A DNA stretch of 64,000 nucleotides from Nocardia flavorosea (GCF_015477805.1 NZ_JADLQL010000005.1:248001-312000); one strand, 5' to 3'; numbered from the stretch's first letter, positions 1 through 9,725 are shown. The notes: generated from the sequence alone by a model not told the origin. Numbers and translations: made by a program.

Positions 1-185
1 GGGTAACGAGAGCAGTGGTACCGAGGCGGGCAGGACATCGGCGCTGCAAGGAAAGGCACTCACGGGAGATAACCGTAGACGCTGGGCGTCCGCACGCGGT
101 GAGACACCCGCACCGGTTCGGCCGATACCATGTGGGAGCCGCGCCAGCGGCGACCGTGCGACGCGGTACGAGGGTGGAGAGGTTC

Positions 186-2120
186 GTGACAGCCGGAGGA
201 GAATTGATCGGCGCCGTACTGGATCGGCGCTACCGGATCGACGCGCCGATCGCCCGGGGCGGGATGTCGATGGTGTTCCGGGGTGTGGACACCAGGCTGG
301 GCCGGCAGGTCGCCATCAAGGTGATGGATCCCAAGTTCGCCGGTGATCCGCAGTTCCTGACCCGGTTCGAGTTCGAAGCCCGCGCCGTCGCCGGGCTCAA
401 GCATCCCTCTCTCGTCGAGGTGTACGACCAGGGCGTGGACGGCGAGTATCCGTTCCTGGTGATGGAGCTGGTGCAGGGCGGGACGCTGCGGGAACTGCTG
501 CGCGAACGCGGGCCGATGCCGCCGCATGCCGTGCGCGCGGTCGCCGAACCGGTACTGGCGGCGATCGGGGTGGCGCATGCTGCCGGTCTGGTGCATCGTG
601 ATGTGAAACCGGAGAACGTGCTGATCTCCGACGGCGGCGATGTCAAGATCGCCGATTTCGGGTTGGTCCGCGCCGTTGCCGCCGCCAACACCACCTCCGC
701 CAGCGTCATCCTGGGTACCGCCGCCTATCTCTCGCCCGAGCAGGTCACCAGCGGTAGCGCCGACGCCCGCAGCGATGTGTACGCCTTCGGCATTCTGATC
801 TTCGAACTGCTCACCGGGAAGGTGCCGTTCACCGGCGACAATTCGCTGTCGGTGGCCTATCAGCGGGTGGAGAACGATGTGCCGAGCCCGAGCGAGTTCA
901 TCGCGGGGGTGCCACCCGAATTCGACCGGCTGGTCGCCCGCGCCACCGCCCGGGAACCGGGGCACCGGTTCGCCGACGCCACCGAAATGGTGGCCGAACT
1001 ACGCTCCATCGCCGCGCGCTTGAACCTGCCCGACTACCGGGTGCCCGCGCCGCAGGAATCGGCGGAACACACCAGCGCCCGCCATCCCGTCGCCCGGCCG
1101 GCGCCCGAACCCGTCGCGGCACCGCAGGGTCCGCAACCGACCCGGATGGTGACCACGCACCAGCCGCGGACCGAACCGCCGCCTCCGGCCTATATCCCGC
1201 CGCAGCGTCCCGCCCAGTACAGCTCCTATCAGGACAGCCACGCCGCCAAACGCCGCAACGGCCTGCTATGGACCGCCGCGGTGGTGGTCCTGACGCTGCT
1301 GGTCGGCATCGGCGGCTGGTGGCTCGGCGCGGGCCGCTACAACACGGTGCCCTCGGTCGCCGGGATGACGGTCGAACAGGCCACCGCGGAGTTGCGGGAG
1401 GCCGGTTTCGAAACCGGAACCCGCGACAAGGCCTCCGATACCGTGCCCGTCGGCGGTGTGGTGGGTACCGATCCCGGGCCGGGCGCCCGGGAAACCAAGG
1501 GCTCGGCCGTCGATATCCTGGTGTCCAGCGGTAAACCGGAAGTACCCGCCGTCTCGCCCGGTGCCGACTGGGACGAGGTCCAGCAGCTGATCCGCGATCA
1601 AGGATTGCAGCCGGTCGATGCCGGTGAGGTCGCCAGCACCGCGCCGGAGGGCACGCTGGCCCGGATCGACCCCGCGCCCGGGACCGTACTCCCCGCGGGT
1701 GCCCACGTTCAGGTCTGGAAGAGCAACGGGTCGAAACCCGTCCAGCTTCCCGATCTGCGTGCGGATACTCCCGAGCAGGCCCGGAAGAAGCTCGAGGATC
1801 TGGGTCTCACCGTCGCCGGGGAACGCCCCGCCTACGACGAACTGGTGGAGGTCGGCCGGGTCATCGGCACCGAACCCGGGGTAGGCACCACCGTCGACGC
1901 CGGCTCCGCGGTCACCCTGGTGATCTGCGAAGCGGTGACCATGCCGTCGGTCGTCGGCAAATCGGTCAGTGAGGCGCGGCAGACCTTGGAGGGGCTGGGC
2001 CTGCAGGTCGAGGTCCGCCAGTTCGCGCCGCTCGATTCCTCGGTCGTGGTCTCGCAGCGACCGGCCGCCAACGCCAACGTCGAAGCCGGCGCGTCGGTCT
2101 CCGTGGTCGCGATACCGTAG
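186..2120 (+). CDS. pknL: Ser/Thr protein kinase with four PASTA domains (PknL-position)
   Basis: Transmembrane Hanks-type kinase expected to phosphorylate cell-wall and division proteins in response to an extracellular ligand. The kinase domain spans residues 10-270 and has the glycine-rich loop, the VAIK lysine at K45, the HRD aspartate at D139 and DFG at D157. A Pro-rich juxtamembrane linker leads to one membrane helix (about 359-383). Four PASTA repeats then fill residues 388-644; these usually bind muropeptides. The frame is open from base 15, but GTG 186 is preferred because a GGAGAGG ribosome site sits just upstream and the kinase fold begins there. The position next to aroG matches M. 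tuberculosis pknL. As I recall, that PknL has no PASTA repeats, so by architecture this protein resembles PknB. Confidence 0.93.
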   Translation: MTAGGELIGAVLDRRYRIDAPIARGGMSMVFRGVDTRLGRQVAIKVMDPKFAGDPQFLTRFEFEARAVAGLKHPSLVEVYDQGVDGEYPFLVMELVQGGTLRELLRERGPMPPHAVRAVAEPVLAAIGVAHAAGLVHRDVKPENVLISDGGDVKIADFGLVRAVAAANTTSASVILGTAAYLSPEQVTSGSADARSDVYAFGILIFELLTGKVPFTGDNSLSVAYQRVENDVPSPSEFIAGVPPEFDRLVARATAREPGHRFADATEMVAELRSIAARLNLPDYRVPAPQESAEHTSARHPVARPAPEPVAAPQGPQPTRMVTTHQPRTEPPPPAYIPPQRPAQYSSYQDSHAAKRRNGLLWTAAVVVLTLLVGIGGWWLGAGRYNTVPSVAGMTVEQATAELREAGFETGTRDKASDTVPVGGVVGTDPGPGARETKGSAVDILVSSGKPEVPAVSPGADWDEVQQLIRDQGLQPVDAGEVASTAPEGTLARIDPAPGTVLPAGAHVQVWKSNGSKPVQLPDLRADTPEQARKKLEDLGLTVAGERPAYDELVEVGRVIGTEPGVGTTVDAGSAVTLVICEAVTMPSVVGKSVSEARQTLEGLGLQVEVRQFAPLDSSVVVSQRPAANANVEAGASVSVVAIP

Positions 2121-2713
2121 TCTCCCCCGCTCGTCCGACCGGCGAGTGCGCCCGTTCGCGAAAGGCGAGACAGGCGCGGATCGCGAATAGGCCGTGTTCG
2201 GGCACGGGCGAACGGCCCCCGGTTCTCCGGTTCCCGCGTTGGTCCCGGCTACGCCACCCTGTCCCCGGGGCCGGCGAGAAGCAACGTCGTCGCCGGGCGT
2301 GCCGTCCCGCAAATCCGATGGTGCGCGGCACAGTCCGGCAATGAGCACGCCGGCGAGTGCGGGCGCCGATATAGGGCCGGGGCCTCCGGCCGAGGGGCTG
2401 CGCCGGCCGTAACGCAGGGGCAAGCACACTTTCACGATCGCGAGGCGGTGTCCTGATGCCGCTCGGCCGGGCCCGCCGGTGGCCCTGACATCGCGGCGGT
2501 GCACCCCGGCGCGCCCGCCGCCATGCTGTGGCCGCACGGATCGCACACCCACGGGCGAGCCGGCGACTCGGTGCCGAGCTCAGCAAGGTCCGCCGAGGGC
2601 CCTACAGCGCCTGCCCTGCGTCGCCTGCCGGGCGGGCGTCGGGGCCCCGCGCCTGCCCGGGGAGGCGTCGAGCGAACTCTCGGCCTCGACGCCGAAGGCG
2701 GCGCGCGAACTGC
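2121..2713. other. 593-bp gene-free stretch after pknL
   Basis: No frame here has protein-like composition or a credible start site. An inverted 8-mer, CCGTTCGC at 2151-2158 and GCGAACGG at 2204-2211, could form part of a stem downstream of the kinase, but it has no U-tract. The kinase (plus) and aroG (minus) converge on this stretch. Confidence 0.5.
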
Positions 2714-4099
2714 CTACCGCAGCATCTCGGCGACGAGGAAGGACAATTCCAGCGACTGCTGGGTGTTCAGGCGCGGATCGCAGGCCGTCTCGTAGCGACC
2801 GGAGAGGTCCAGGTCGGAAATGTCCTGGGCTCCGCCGAGGCATTCGGTGACGTCTTCGCCGGTCAATTCGATATGCAGACCGCCCGGGTGGGTGCCGAGC
2901 GCGTGATGCACCTCGAAGAAACCCTGTACCTCGTCGACGATCCGGTCGAAGTGGCGGGTTTTGAATCCGGTGGAGGATTCGTGGGTGTTGCCGTGCATCG
3001 GATCGCACTGCCAGATCACCTGGTGGCCGGTGGCTTGCACCTTCTCCACGATCGCGGGCAGCACTTCGCGGACGTTCGTATTGCCCATCCGGGAGACCAG
3101 CGTCAACCGGCCGGGCTCGTTGTTCGGGTCGAGCCGTTCCACGTACTCCACCGCCTGCGCCGGGGTGGTCTTCGGGCCGATCTTCAGGCCGATCGGGTTG
3201 GCGAGGAGTTCGGCGAACGCGATATGCGCGCCGTCGAGCTGACGGGTGCGTTCCCCGATCCACAGGAAATGCGCGGACAGGTCGTAAAGGACCGGGTCGC
3301 CGGCGGAGTTCTCGGCCAGGCGCAGCATGGCGCGCTCGTAATCGAGTACCAGCGCCTCGTGCGATGCGTAGATCCGGGCCGATTTCAGGCTCGGGTCGTT
3401 CACCCGGCAGGCGGTCATGAACCGCAGGCCGCGGTCGATCTCCTCGGCCAGCGCCTCGTAGCGGGCACCGGCCGGCGACTGGGCCACGAAATCCCGGTTC
3501 CAGTCGTGCACCCGGTGCAGATCGGCCATACCGGCGTTGGTGAGTGCCCGCACCAGGTTCATGGCCGCGCTGGCGTTGGCGTAGGCCCGCACCAGCCGGG
3601 ACGGATCGTGTTCGCGCACCCCGGCCTCGGCGACCAGGGAATTGACCATATCGCCGCGATAGGACTTCAGGCCGAGCGCGTCGGTATCGGAGGACCGGGG
3701 TTTGGCGTACTGGCCGGCGATCCGCGCGACCTTCACCACCGGCAGGCTGGCGCCGTAGGTGAGCACGACCGCCATCTGCAGCAGGGTCCGGATATTGCCG
3801 CGGATATGCGGTTCGGTGTTGTCGGCGAAGGTTTCCGCACAGTCGCCGCCCTGCATCAGGAAGGCTTCACCGCGCGCGACCTCGGCGAGCTGTTCACGCA
3901 GTTCGTCCACCTCGGCCGGCAGGCAGATCGGCGGCACGCTCTCCAGCACCGTCCGCATATTCGCCGCCTGTTCGGCGTCCCAGGACGGTTGCTGCAGGGC
4001 CGGCCGCGTCAACGCGTCGTCGAGCCGTTTACGCAGTTCGGCGGGCAACGGCGGCAGCTCGGGCAAACGGTCGATGGGCACGTCGACGGTCCAATTCAC
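2714..4099 (-). CDS. aroG: 3-deoxy-D-arabino-heptulosonate 7-phosphate synthase, class II
   Basis: Condenses phosphoenolpyruvate with erythrose 4-phosphate, the first step of the shikimate pathway. The 461-residue product has the length and sequence character of the M. tuberculosis class II enzyme throughout. This includes the GGDCAET segment with metal-ligand C87, the KPRSS substrate loop, and the QCDPMHGN and HPGG motifs near the C-terminus. The start is GTG 4099: a TATCCT box lies six bases upstream (4106-4111 on the plus strand), which fits a leaderless transcript, and upstream in-frame codons are not protein-like. It is divergent from the exoribonuclease gene. Confidence 0.96.
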   Translation of the reverse strand: MNWTVDVPIDRLPELPPLPAELRKRLDDALTRPALQQPSWDAEQAANMRTVLESVPPICLPAEVDELREQLAEVARGEAFLMQGGDCAETFADNTEPHIRGNIRTLLQMAVVLTYGASLPVVKVARIAGQYAKPRSSDTDALGLKSYRGDMVNSLVAEAGVREHDPSRLVRAYANASAAMNLVRALTNAGMADLHRVHDWNRDFVAQSPAGARYEALAEEIDRGLRFMTACRVNDPSLKSARIYASHEALVLDYERAMLRLAENSAGDPVLYDLSAHFLWIGERTRQLDGAHIAFAELLANPIGLKIGPKTTPAQAVEYVERLDPNNEPGRLTLVSRMGNTNVREVLPAIVEKVQATGHQVIWQCDPMHGNTHESSTGFKTRHFDRIVDEVQGFFEVHHALGTHPGGLHIELTGEDVTECLGGAQDISDLDLSGRYETACDPRLNTQQSLELSFLVAEMLR

Positions 4100-4105
4100 C
4101 AGTTC

Positions 4106-4111
4106 AGGATA
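4106..4111 (-). promoter_or_regulatory. Leaderless -10 box of aroG
   Basis: On the minus strand the hexamer TATCCT is followed by six bases and then the GTG start of aroG. No Shine-Dalgarno sequence is present. The geometry is the same as at many other starts in this window. Confidence 0.6.
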
Positions 4112-4225
4112 AGTGGTGCCCGATCCGGGGCGTCTGCCGGAGGTGTTTGCGGGCGCACCCCGGGCCTGTCGCTGCGCACAACTAAGCTCGGTGCGTTCTG
4201 TCAGCCACCGAGGGGACCCACCGGT

Positions 4226-4720
4226 TTGAGGTATTTCTACGATTCGGAATTCATCGAGGACGGTCGGGTGATCGACCTCGTATCGATCGGTGTCGTCTGT
4301 GAGGACGGACGTGAGTTCTACGCCGTCTCCACGGAGTTCGACGCCGGTCGGGCCGGGCCCTGGGTGAGCAAACACGTACTGCCGAAACTGCCTCCGCAGA
4401 CATCGCCACTGTGGCGCACCCGGGCGCAGATCCGCGACGAGCTGCACCGGTTCCTGGTGCCGCGCCCGACCGTACAGCCCGAGATGTGGGCATGGGTGGG
4501 TGCCTACGACCATGTGGTGCTGTGCCAGCTGTGGGGCTCGATGGTGGATCTACCACCCGAGTTGCCCCGCTACACGAACGAGCTGCGGCAGCACTGGGAG
4601 GCGCACGGCCGTCCGGAGTTGCCGCCGCCGCCCCGCGACGCCCATGACGCGCTGGCCGACGCACGGCACAATCTCGCCAAGTTCGAGGCCATCGAGGCGG
4701 CGCGCCGGCGCGCGCGCTGA
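4226..4720 (+). CDS. 3'-5' exoribonuclease of the Rv2179c type
   Basis: DEDD-family nuclease, 164 residues, the size of M. tuberculosis Rv2179c, which degrades single-stranded 3' RNA overhangs. The first acidic pair is D6 and E8 in YFYDSEF. A WVGAYDH segment carries the middle acidic residue, and HDALADAR near the C-terminus gives the final motif. The start is TTG 4226: the family begins at this Arg-Tyr-Phe-Tyr segment, and GAGGGGA lies about 10 bases upstream. A TAAGCT box at 4183-4188 may be the promoter. It ends in a shared terminator facing qcrB. Confidence 0.88.
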   Translation: MRYFYDSEFIEDGRVIDLVSIGVVCEDGREFYAVSTEFDAGRAGPWVSKHVLPKLPPQTSPLWRTRAQIRDELHRFLVPRPTVQPEMWAWVGAYDHVVLCQLWGSMVDLPPELPRYTNELRQHWEAHGRPELPPPPRDAHDALADARHNLAKFEAIEAARRRAR

Positions 4721-4734
4721 GGGCCCGATACGCG

Positions 4735-4766
4735 AGCAGGCCCCCTGGATTTCCAGTGGGCCTGCT
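4735..4766. terminator. Bidirectional terminator between the exoribonuclease gene and qcrB
   Basis: AGCAGGCCC at 4735-4743 pairs with GGGCCTGCT at 4758-4766, with an inner CTGG/CCAG stem. It lies midway between two convergent stop codons, and a short T-rich run follows on the plus side. Confidence 0.8.
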
Positions 4767-4784
4767 TCTTGCGCTGCGGACGGG

Positions 4785-6425
4785 TCAGTGCCCGTGCCGG
4801 CTGTTCGAGCGCGCTTCGTCCTGCACTCGTTGCAGAACCGCGAGCTGCTTGTGCTCCTCCTCCAGTTCGTTCGCGAAATGTTCGTCGCTCTCCGAACGGG
4901 GGTCGGGGCGCAGGAAGCTACCGGTACCCGGCTGACCGGCCGAACCCAGCTTGTTCATCTTCTTGGGCACGACCGCACCCTGGTATTCCAGCGGCAGCGG
5001 GTGGCCGTGGTCGTCGACCGGGCCCAGCGGCTGGTGCACCTCGATGTACTCACCGTGCGGCAAGCGCTTGATCACACCGGTTTCGATACCGTGCTCGAGC
5101 ACCGCCCGGTCGCTGCGCTGCAGGCCGAGGCAGAACCGGTAGGCCAGGAAGTAGGCCAGCGGCGGTCCGACCAGCAGGCCGATACGGCCGATCCAGGTGG
5201 TCGCGTTCAGCGAGATATCGAATTTGAGCGCGATGATGTCGTTGACGCAGGACAACGTGAGAATCACGTAGAACGTGATCGCCATGGCGCCGATCGCGGT
5301 ACGGACCGGGACATCGCGGGGCCGCTGCAGCAGGTTGTGCCGGGCGGTATCGCCGGTCAGCTTCTTCTCGATCCACGGGTAGGCGATCAGCACGGCGAAC
5401 ACCAGCCCCATGGTCAGCGCGACCCAGAACACCGCGGGCACGGTGTAGCGCCCGAGGTACAGCTCCCACGGCGGCATCAGCCGGGCCAGACCGTCGGTCC
5501 ACATCATGTAGAAGTCGGGCTGGGAACCGGCCGAAACCTGTGAGGGGTTGTACGGCCCGAGATTCCAGATCGGGTTGATCTGCAGCAACCCGCCCATGAG
5601 GGCGACGAAGCCGAGGGTGAACGCGAAGAACGCGCCCTGGTCGGCGGCGAACACCGGGACGATCCGGGCGCCCACCACATTGTTCTCGGTACGGCCGGGG
5701 CCGGGGAACTGGGTGTGCTTCTGATACCAGACGATGGCGACGTGCGCGGCGATGAGCGCCAGCATGATGCCCGGGAACAGCAGCACATGCGCGATGTAGA
5801 GGCGCGGGATGATGATGTCGCCGGGGAAGTCGCCGCCGAACATCAGCCAGTGCAACCAGGTGCCCACCACCGGAACACCGATGGTGATACCGGAGAACGC
5901 GGCGCGCAGACCGGTACCGGAGAGCAGATCGTCGGGCAGGGAGTAGCCGAAGAAGCCCTCGAACATGGCCAGGATCAGCAGCAGCGACCCGATCACCCAG
6001 TTCGCTTCACGCGGTTTGCGGAACGCACCGGTGAAGAAGATACGGAACAGGTGGATGATGATCGAGGCCGCGAACAGCAGCGCCGCCCAGTGGTGCACCT
6101 GCCGGACGAACAGACCGCCGCGCACCTCGAAGGAGATGTTGAGCGCGGTCTCATAGGCCCGCGACATACCGACACCGCGCAGCGGCTGGTAGGCGCCGTC
6201 GTAGGTGACATGCGCCATCGACGGGTCGAAGTACAGCGTCAGGTACACACCCGACAGCAGCAGGATGATGAACGCGTACAGCGCGATCTCACCCAGCAGG
6301 AACGACCAATGGGTGGGGAACACCTTGTTGATCGATCGCTTCATGAAGGCGGCGGCGCGGTAGCGCTCGTCGATTTCGTTGGCTTGTGCCGCGAGCTTGC
6401 GGCCGGTAGCCGTTCCAGCACTCAT
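4785..6425 (-). CDS. qcrB: Cytochrome bc1 complex cytochrome b subunit
   Basis: Diheme membrane subunit of the actinobacterial bcc complex that oxidises menaquinol and feeds the aa3 oxidase. The 546-residue protein has the expected membrane helices, the VRQVHHW heme-ligand helix, the GDFPGDIIIP region, and the longer C-terminal extension typical of actinobacterial QcrB. ATG 6425 overlaps the qcrA stop by four bases (ATGA), so the two are translationally coupled. It is the last gene of the ctaE-qcrC-qcrA-qcrB operon. Confidence 0.97.
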   Translation of the reverse strand: MSAGTATGRKLAAQANEIDERYRAAAFMKRSINKVFPTHWSFLLGEIALYAFIILLLSGVYLTLYFDPSMAHVTYDGAYQPLRGVGMSRAYETALNISFEVRGGLFVRQVHHWAALLFAASIIIHLFRIFFTGAFRKPREANWVIGSLLLILAMFEGFFGYSLPDDLLSGTGLRAAFSGITIGVPVVGTWLHWLMFGGDFPGDIIIPRLYIAHVLLFPGIMLALIAAHVAIVWYQKHTQFPGPGRTENNVVGARIVPVFAADQGAFFAFTLGFVALMGGLLQINPIWNLGPYNPSQVSAGSQPDFYMMWTDGLARLMPPWELYLGRYTVPAVFWVALTMGLVFAVLIAYPWIEKKLTGDTARHNLLQRPRDVPVRTAIGAMAITFYVILTLSCVNDIIALKFDISLNATTWIGRIGLLVGPPLAYFLAYRFCLGLQRSDRAVLEHGIETGVIKRLPHGEYIEVHQPLGPVDDHGHPLPLEYQGAVVPKKMNKLGSAGQPGTGSFLRPDPRSESDEHFANELEEEHKQLAVLQRVQDEARSNSRHGH

Positions 6426-7597
6426 GATCGACGCTCCCAGAAGGCCGGGCCGAGGGGTTCGATGAAGTCACCGTTGGCGACCAGGTACCCCTCTGAGTTT
6501 ACGGTGATCGGCAGCTGCGGCAGCGCCCGGGCGGCCGGACCGAAGATCGGCTTGCCCCATTCGGTCGCGGAGAACTGCGACTGATGGCACGGGCACAGAA
6601 TCCGGTTGGTCTGCTGCTCGAACAGCGAGGTCGGGCAGCCGAGATGGGTGCAGATCTTCGAGTAGGCGAAGTAGTCGCCGAAGTTGAAGCTCTCCTGACC
6701 CTTACGTTTGATCGCGTTCTTCGCATCCTCGGGCCGCAGGCGGATGAGCATCACGGCATTGCGGATACCGCGCAGCGACTGCAGGGTCGCGTGCTCGTCA
6801 CCGCGCCAGGATTCCTTCCACGGGAACACGGTTTCCATGGCACCCGCGTCCAGATCCTCGGGGCGCACCAGCACGATGTCCTGCGGACGGCCGGTATCGC
6901 GGCGGATGTAGACGGTTTCGCCGTCGTAGTCGGGGGTCCAGCCGGACACCCACAGTGGCGATTTATCGCCCTTGGCCCACGGGTTCTTCACCATGCCGCC
7001 GACGAACACCAGCAGAGCGCCGATACCGAGCACACCGACGCCGGCGCCGGCGGTGCGGGTGATCAGCTTGCGGCGGCCGAGAGTGGAGGTGTCCAGCGCG
7101 TCGGTCAGCTCGGCGGCCAGCGTGCGCCGGTCGACCTCACTGGACTTGCCGTCGTGCCGGTCCTGCACCGACAGTTCCGCGGGAATGAACTTCTTGCGGA
7201 TCAGCACCACCGCGATGCCGATGGCCAGGACCGAGAGACCGAAGGTCAGGCCGTACAGCGGTGTGGTGAGCGAGTAGATGCCGTGGCCGGACTCCTCTTT
7301 GCTCTTGTACTCCCAGGGCCAGAACAAGAACACGCCCACCAGCGCGGCAGCGGCCAGACCGGAGAACGCGAACCACAGCGCGACCTGCCGTTCGGCGCGT
7401 TTCTCCGCGCGGGTACCCGGCACCGGCCAGCGTTCCCGCCGGTAGGCGACCTCGACGCCGTCGCGCGCGGTGCCGAGCTCGACCAGCTCGTCACGCGACA
7501 TCGCGTCCAGTTCGGCCTCGGTCGGTTCCGCCGGGGTCGCGGCCGCGGAATCTTTGTCCAGGCGACCCATCTCGTTTCGCTCCTGTTCTTCACTCAT
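6422..7597 (-). CDS. qcrA: Rieske iron-sulfur subunit of the bc1 complex
   Basis: Carries the [2Fe-2S] cluster that takes electrons from menaquinol. The 391-residue protein has three membrane segments in its N-terminal two thirds, typical of actinobacteria, and a C-terminal Rieske fold. Cluster ligands are C316/H318 in CTHLGCP and C335/H338 in CPCHQSQF, with C321 and C337 placed for the usual disulfide. It starts at ATG 7597, about 75 bases after the qcrC stop. Confidence 0.97.
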   Translation of the reverse strand: MSEEQERNEMGRLDKDSAAATPAEPTEAELDAMSRDELVELGTARDGVEVAYRRERWPVPGTRAEKRAERQVALWFAFSGLAAAALVGVFLFWPWEYKSKEESGHGIYSLTTPLYGLTFGLSVLAIGIAVVLIRKKFIPAELSVQDRHDGKSSEVDRRTLAAELTDALDTSTLGRRKLITRTAGAGVGVLGIGALLVFVGGMVKNPWAKGDKSPLWVSGWTPDYDGETVYIRRDTGRPQDIVLVRPEDLDAGAMETVFPWKESWRGDEHATLQSLRGIRNAVMLIRLRPEDAKNAIKRKGQESFNFGDYFAYSKICTHLGCPTSLFEQQTNRILCPCHQSQFSATEWGKPIFGPAARALPQLPITVNSEGYLVANGDFIEPLGPAFWERRS

Positions 7598-7672
7598 GGC
7601 TGAGGCCCTTCCACTGGGGCATGCCCGGCCGGCCGCCGCGGGTACCGCGGGCGGCTGCGGACACCGGCCCGA

Positions 7673-8536
7673 TCATGTCCGGGATCCGATCCAGATCGCG
7701 GCACCGACGACGGCCACGATGCCGATCGCCCAGATGGCCAGGCCCTCGGTGGCGGGACCGAACCCGCCCAGACCCCAGCCACCGGGATTCTTCGCTTCGG
7801 CGGAGTCCTTGACGTAGGCGATGATGTCGCGCTTCTCCTCCGGCGTGAGCTGGCGGTCGGAGAACTTCGGCATGTTCTGCGGGCCGGTGAGCATCGCGGT
7901 GTAGATCTGCTGCTCGGAGGCCGGGTCCAGCGGCGGGGCGAACTTACCGGAGGACAGCGCGCCGCCACGACCGGTGAAGTTGTGGCAGGAGGCGCAGTTC
8001 ATCCGGAACAGCTCGCTACCGCGGCCGATATCGCCGCCGCGCAGCGACTCCTGCGCGATCTCACCGTTGGCGTCGCGGATCACGGTGGGGCCACCGCCGT
8101 TGGCGGCGACATAGGCACCGATCGCGTCGGTCTGGTGGGCGTCGAACTTCGGGGGTTTGCGTTCGGCCTGCGCTTCGTTGCGGACCATCGGCATACGCCC
8201 GGAGGACACCTGGAAGTACACGGCCGCCTCGCCCACGCCGATGAGGCTGGGACCGCGGTCGGGCACACCTTGCAAGTTGGCGCCGTGGCAGGTGATGCAG
8301 GAGGTCTCGTACAGCTGCTGACCCTCGCGGATCAGCGCCACCGAATCCTCGTTCGCCGTAGCGACCTGCGGCTCGGGGGTGAGCGCAGAGGCGAGGAAAC
8401 CGGCTCCGACGAGACCGACCATGAGCGCGAGGCCACCCGCGATCCGTCGGCGGATGCGGCGCTGCCTGCGCTTCTTGCTGGCCTCGCCGTGCCCACCGCT
8501 GGCGGGCGCTGGCGCTGTCGGGGGCGATGAACTCAT
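7673..8536 (-). CDS. qcrC: Diheme cytochrome c subunit of the bc1 complex
   Basis: Two covalently bound hemes, at C80-x2-C83-H84 and C181-x2-C184-H185, replace a soluble cytochrome c and wire the bc1 complex directly to the oxidase. A basic N-terminus is followed by a membrane anchor (about 33-52), and there is a second C-terminal helix near residues 263-283. ATG 8536 is chosen over an upstream in-frame start at 8584 because AAGGGA precedes it at the right distance and the upstream start would overlap the ctaE stop. 287 residues. Confidence 0.96.
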   Translation of the reverse strand: MSSSPPTAPAPASGGHGEASKKRRQRRIRRRIAGGLALMVGLVGAGFLASALTPEPQVATANEDSVALIREGQQLYETSCITCHGANLQGVPDRGPSLIGVGEAAVYFQVSSGRMPMVRNEAQAERKPPKFDAHQTDAIGAYVAANGGGPTVIRDANGEIAQESLRGGDIGRGSELFRMNCASCHNFTGRGGALSSGKFAPPLDPASEQQIYTAMLTGPQNMPKFSDRQLTPEEKRDIIAYVKDSAEAKNPGGWGLGGFGPATEGLAIWAIGIVAVVGAAIWIGSRT

Positions 8537-8580
8537 CTGTGTCCCTTTGGAGTAGACGGAACCGTGGTAAGCAGCCGGTG

Positions 8581-9189
8581 TCACTGGATGAAATAGATCA
8601 CGGCGAACAGCCCGATCCAGACGATGTCGACGAAGTGCCAGTAGTACGAGACGACGATCGCGGCGGTGGCCTGCGCGGGAGTGAACTTGCTCATCTTGGT
8701 GCGCGCGAGCAGGAACAGGAAGGCGATCAGACCACCGATGACGTGCAGACCGTGGAACCCGGTGGTGATGTAGAACACCGAGCCATAGGAGCTGCTCGAG
8801 ATCGAGGTGCCGTGTTCCACCAGGTGGATGTACTCGTACCCCTGGCCGAGCACGAAGAACAGACCCATGAAGAAGGTCAGGGTGTACCAGCGGCGCAGCC
8901 CGAACACATCACCGCGCTCGGCCGCGAACACACCCATCTGGCAGGTGAACGACGAGGCGATCAGCACGGCGGTGACCGGTATGGCCAGACCGAGGTTCAG
9001 CTCGGTCGGCGGCATCGGCCACTCCGGTGCCTGACTGCGCGCGACGAAGTACATCGCGAAGAGGCCGGCGAAGAACATCAGCTCGCTGGACAGCCAGATG
9101 ATGGTACCGACGCTGACCATGTTGGGCCGGTTCAGCGAATGCACACGCTGGGTTATGGCCGATCCTGAGGTACCTACTGCGGTCGTCAC
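8581..9189 (-). CDS. ctaE: Cytochrome c oxidase subunit III
   Basis: Membrane subunit III of the aa3 oxidase, 202 residues, five helices, with typical GFHGLHV and YWHFVDIVW segments. It is first in the operon with qcrCAB, reflecting the bcc-aa3 supercomplex. The start is GTG 9189; a CATACT hexamer six bases upstream could serve a leaderless transcript, as no ribosome site is evident. Subunits II and IV are encoded separately at 26980-28498. Confidence 0.95.
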   Translation of the reverse strand: MTTAVGTSGSAITQRVHSLNRPNMVSVGTIIWLSSELMFFAGLFAMYFVARSQAPEWPMPPTELNLGLAIPVTAVLIASSFTCQMGVFAAERGDVFGLRRWYTLTFFMGLFFVLGQGYEYIHLVEHGTSISSSSYGSVFYITTGFHGLHVIGGLIAFLFLLARTKMSKFTPAQATAAIVVSYYWHFVDIVWIGLFAVIYFIQ

Positions 9190-9725
9190 GGGGTAAGTAT
9201 GACTCTTCGTAGTACGACAGTCGAAGTCGGGTTCCCATCTTGATCTTTTGTGTCGGGATTCACCGGCTCAGCGCGTCTCTCACGCGGGCCCGGCGTGTCG
9301 GATTCCCCGGCACCGGACCGGCTGCCGAACCTGCGCGGATGCAGTGTCCGGCAGGCCGCGGAGCGCGCGGCGCCCTGCGCCGACCGCGGCCGGCGATCGG
9401 TTCCACGCCGGCCTGTCGTCCCTATCCGCCCCGGCGCACGCCCGCCTCTACCGGTCCGAGACCACACACCGCGGTGTGCGCCGGCCCCCTGATGAGACCC
9501 GCGGAGCCCTGATGCCCCCGGAGCCCGATCCGCTCGCCACCCGCACGAGCACTCCGCCGACGGGCACGGCGGGTCCACCCGCCCGACCGGCAGCACTGCG
9601 CCGGCAAGCACGACACATCCCGTCGCCCCCACCCGACCGGCAGCACTGCGCCGACAAGCACGGCGCGCATTAGGGTGTTGCATGACCATTCGGTCACCGG
9701 TAATCGGCGCGACGAGGAGATTGAG
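9190..9725. other. Divergent intergenic region between ctaE and trpD
   Basis: A 536-bp region without a credible gene. It contains the 31-bp direct repeat and a TAGGGT box at 9671-9676 that could drive trpD with a leader of about 45 bases. I see no T-box or tryptophan-codon leader peptide. Confidence 0.5.
9582..9662. repeat. Direct repeat of 31 bp, two copies 50 bp apart
   Basis: Positions 9582-9612 and 9632-9662 are identical except for one base (core CCGACCGGCAGCACTGCGCC). They lie in the ctaE-trpD divergent interval, directly upstream of the putative trpD promoter. Function unknown. Confidence 0.8.

Noticed and set aside
1266..2552. Long minus-strand open frame of 428 codons over the kinase 3' half
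   Set aside because: Antisense shadow of a GC-rich gene; Arg/Gly-rich composition, no start signal, and the kinase PASTA repeats on the plus strand are unambiguous.
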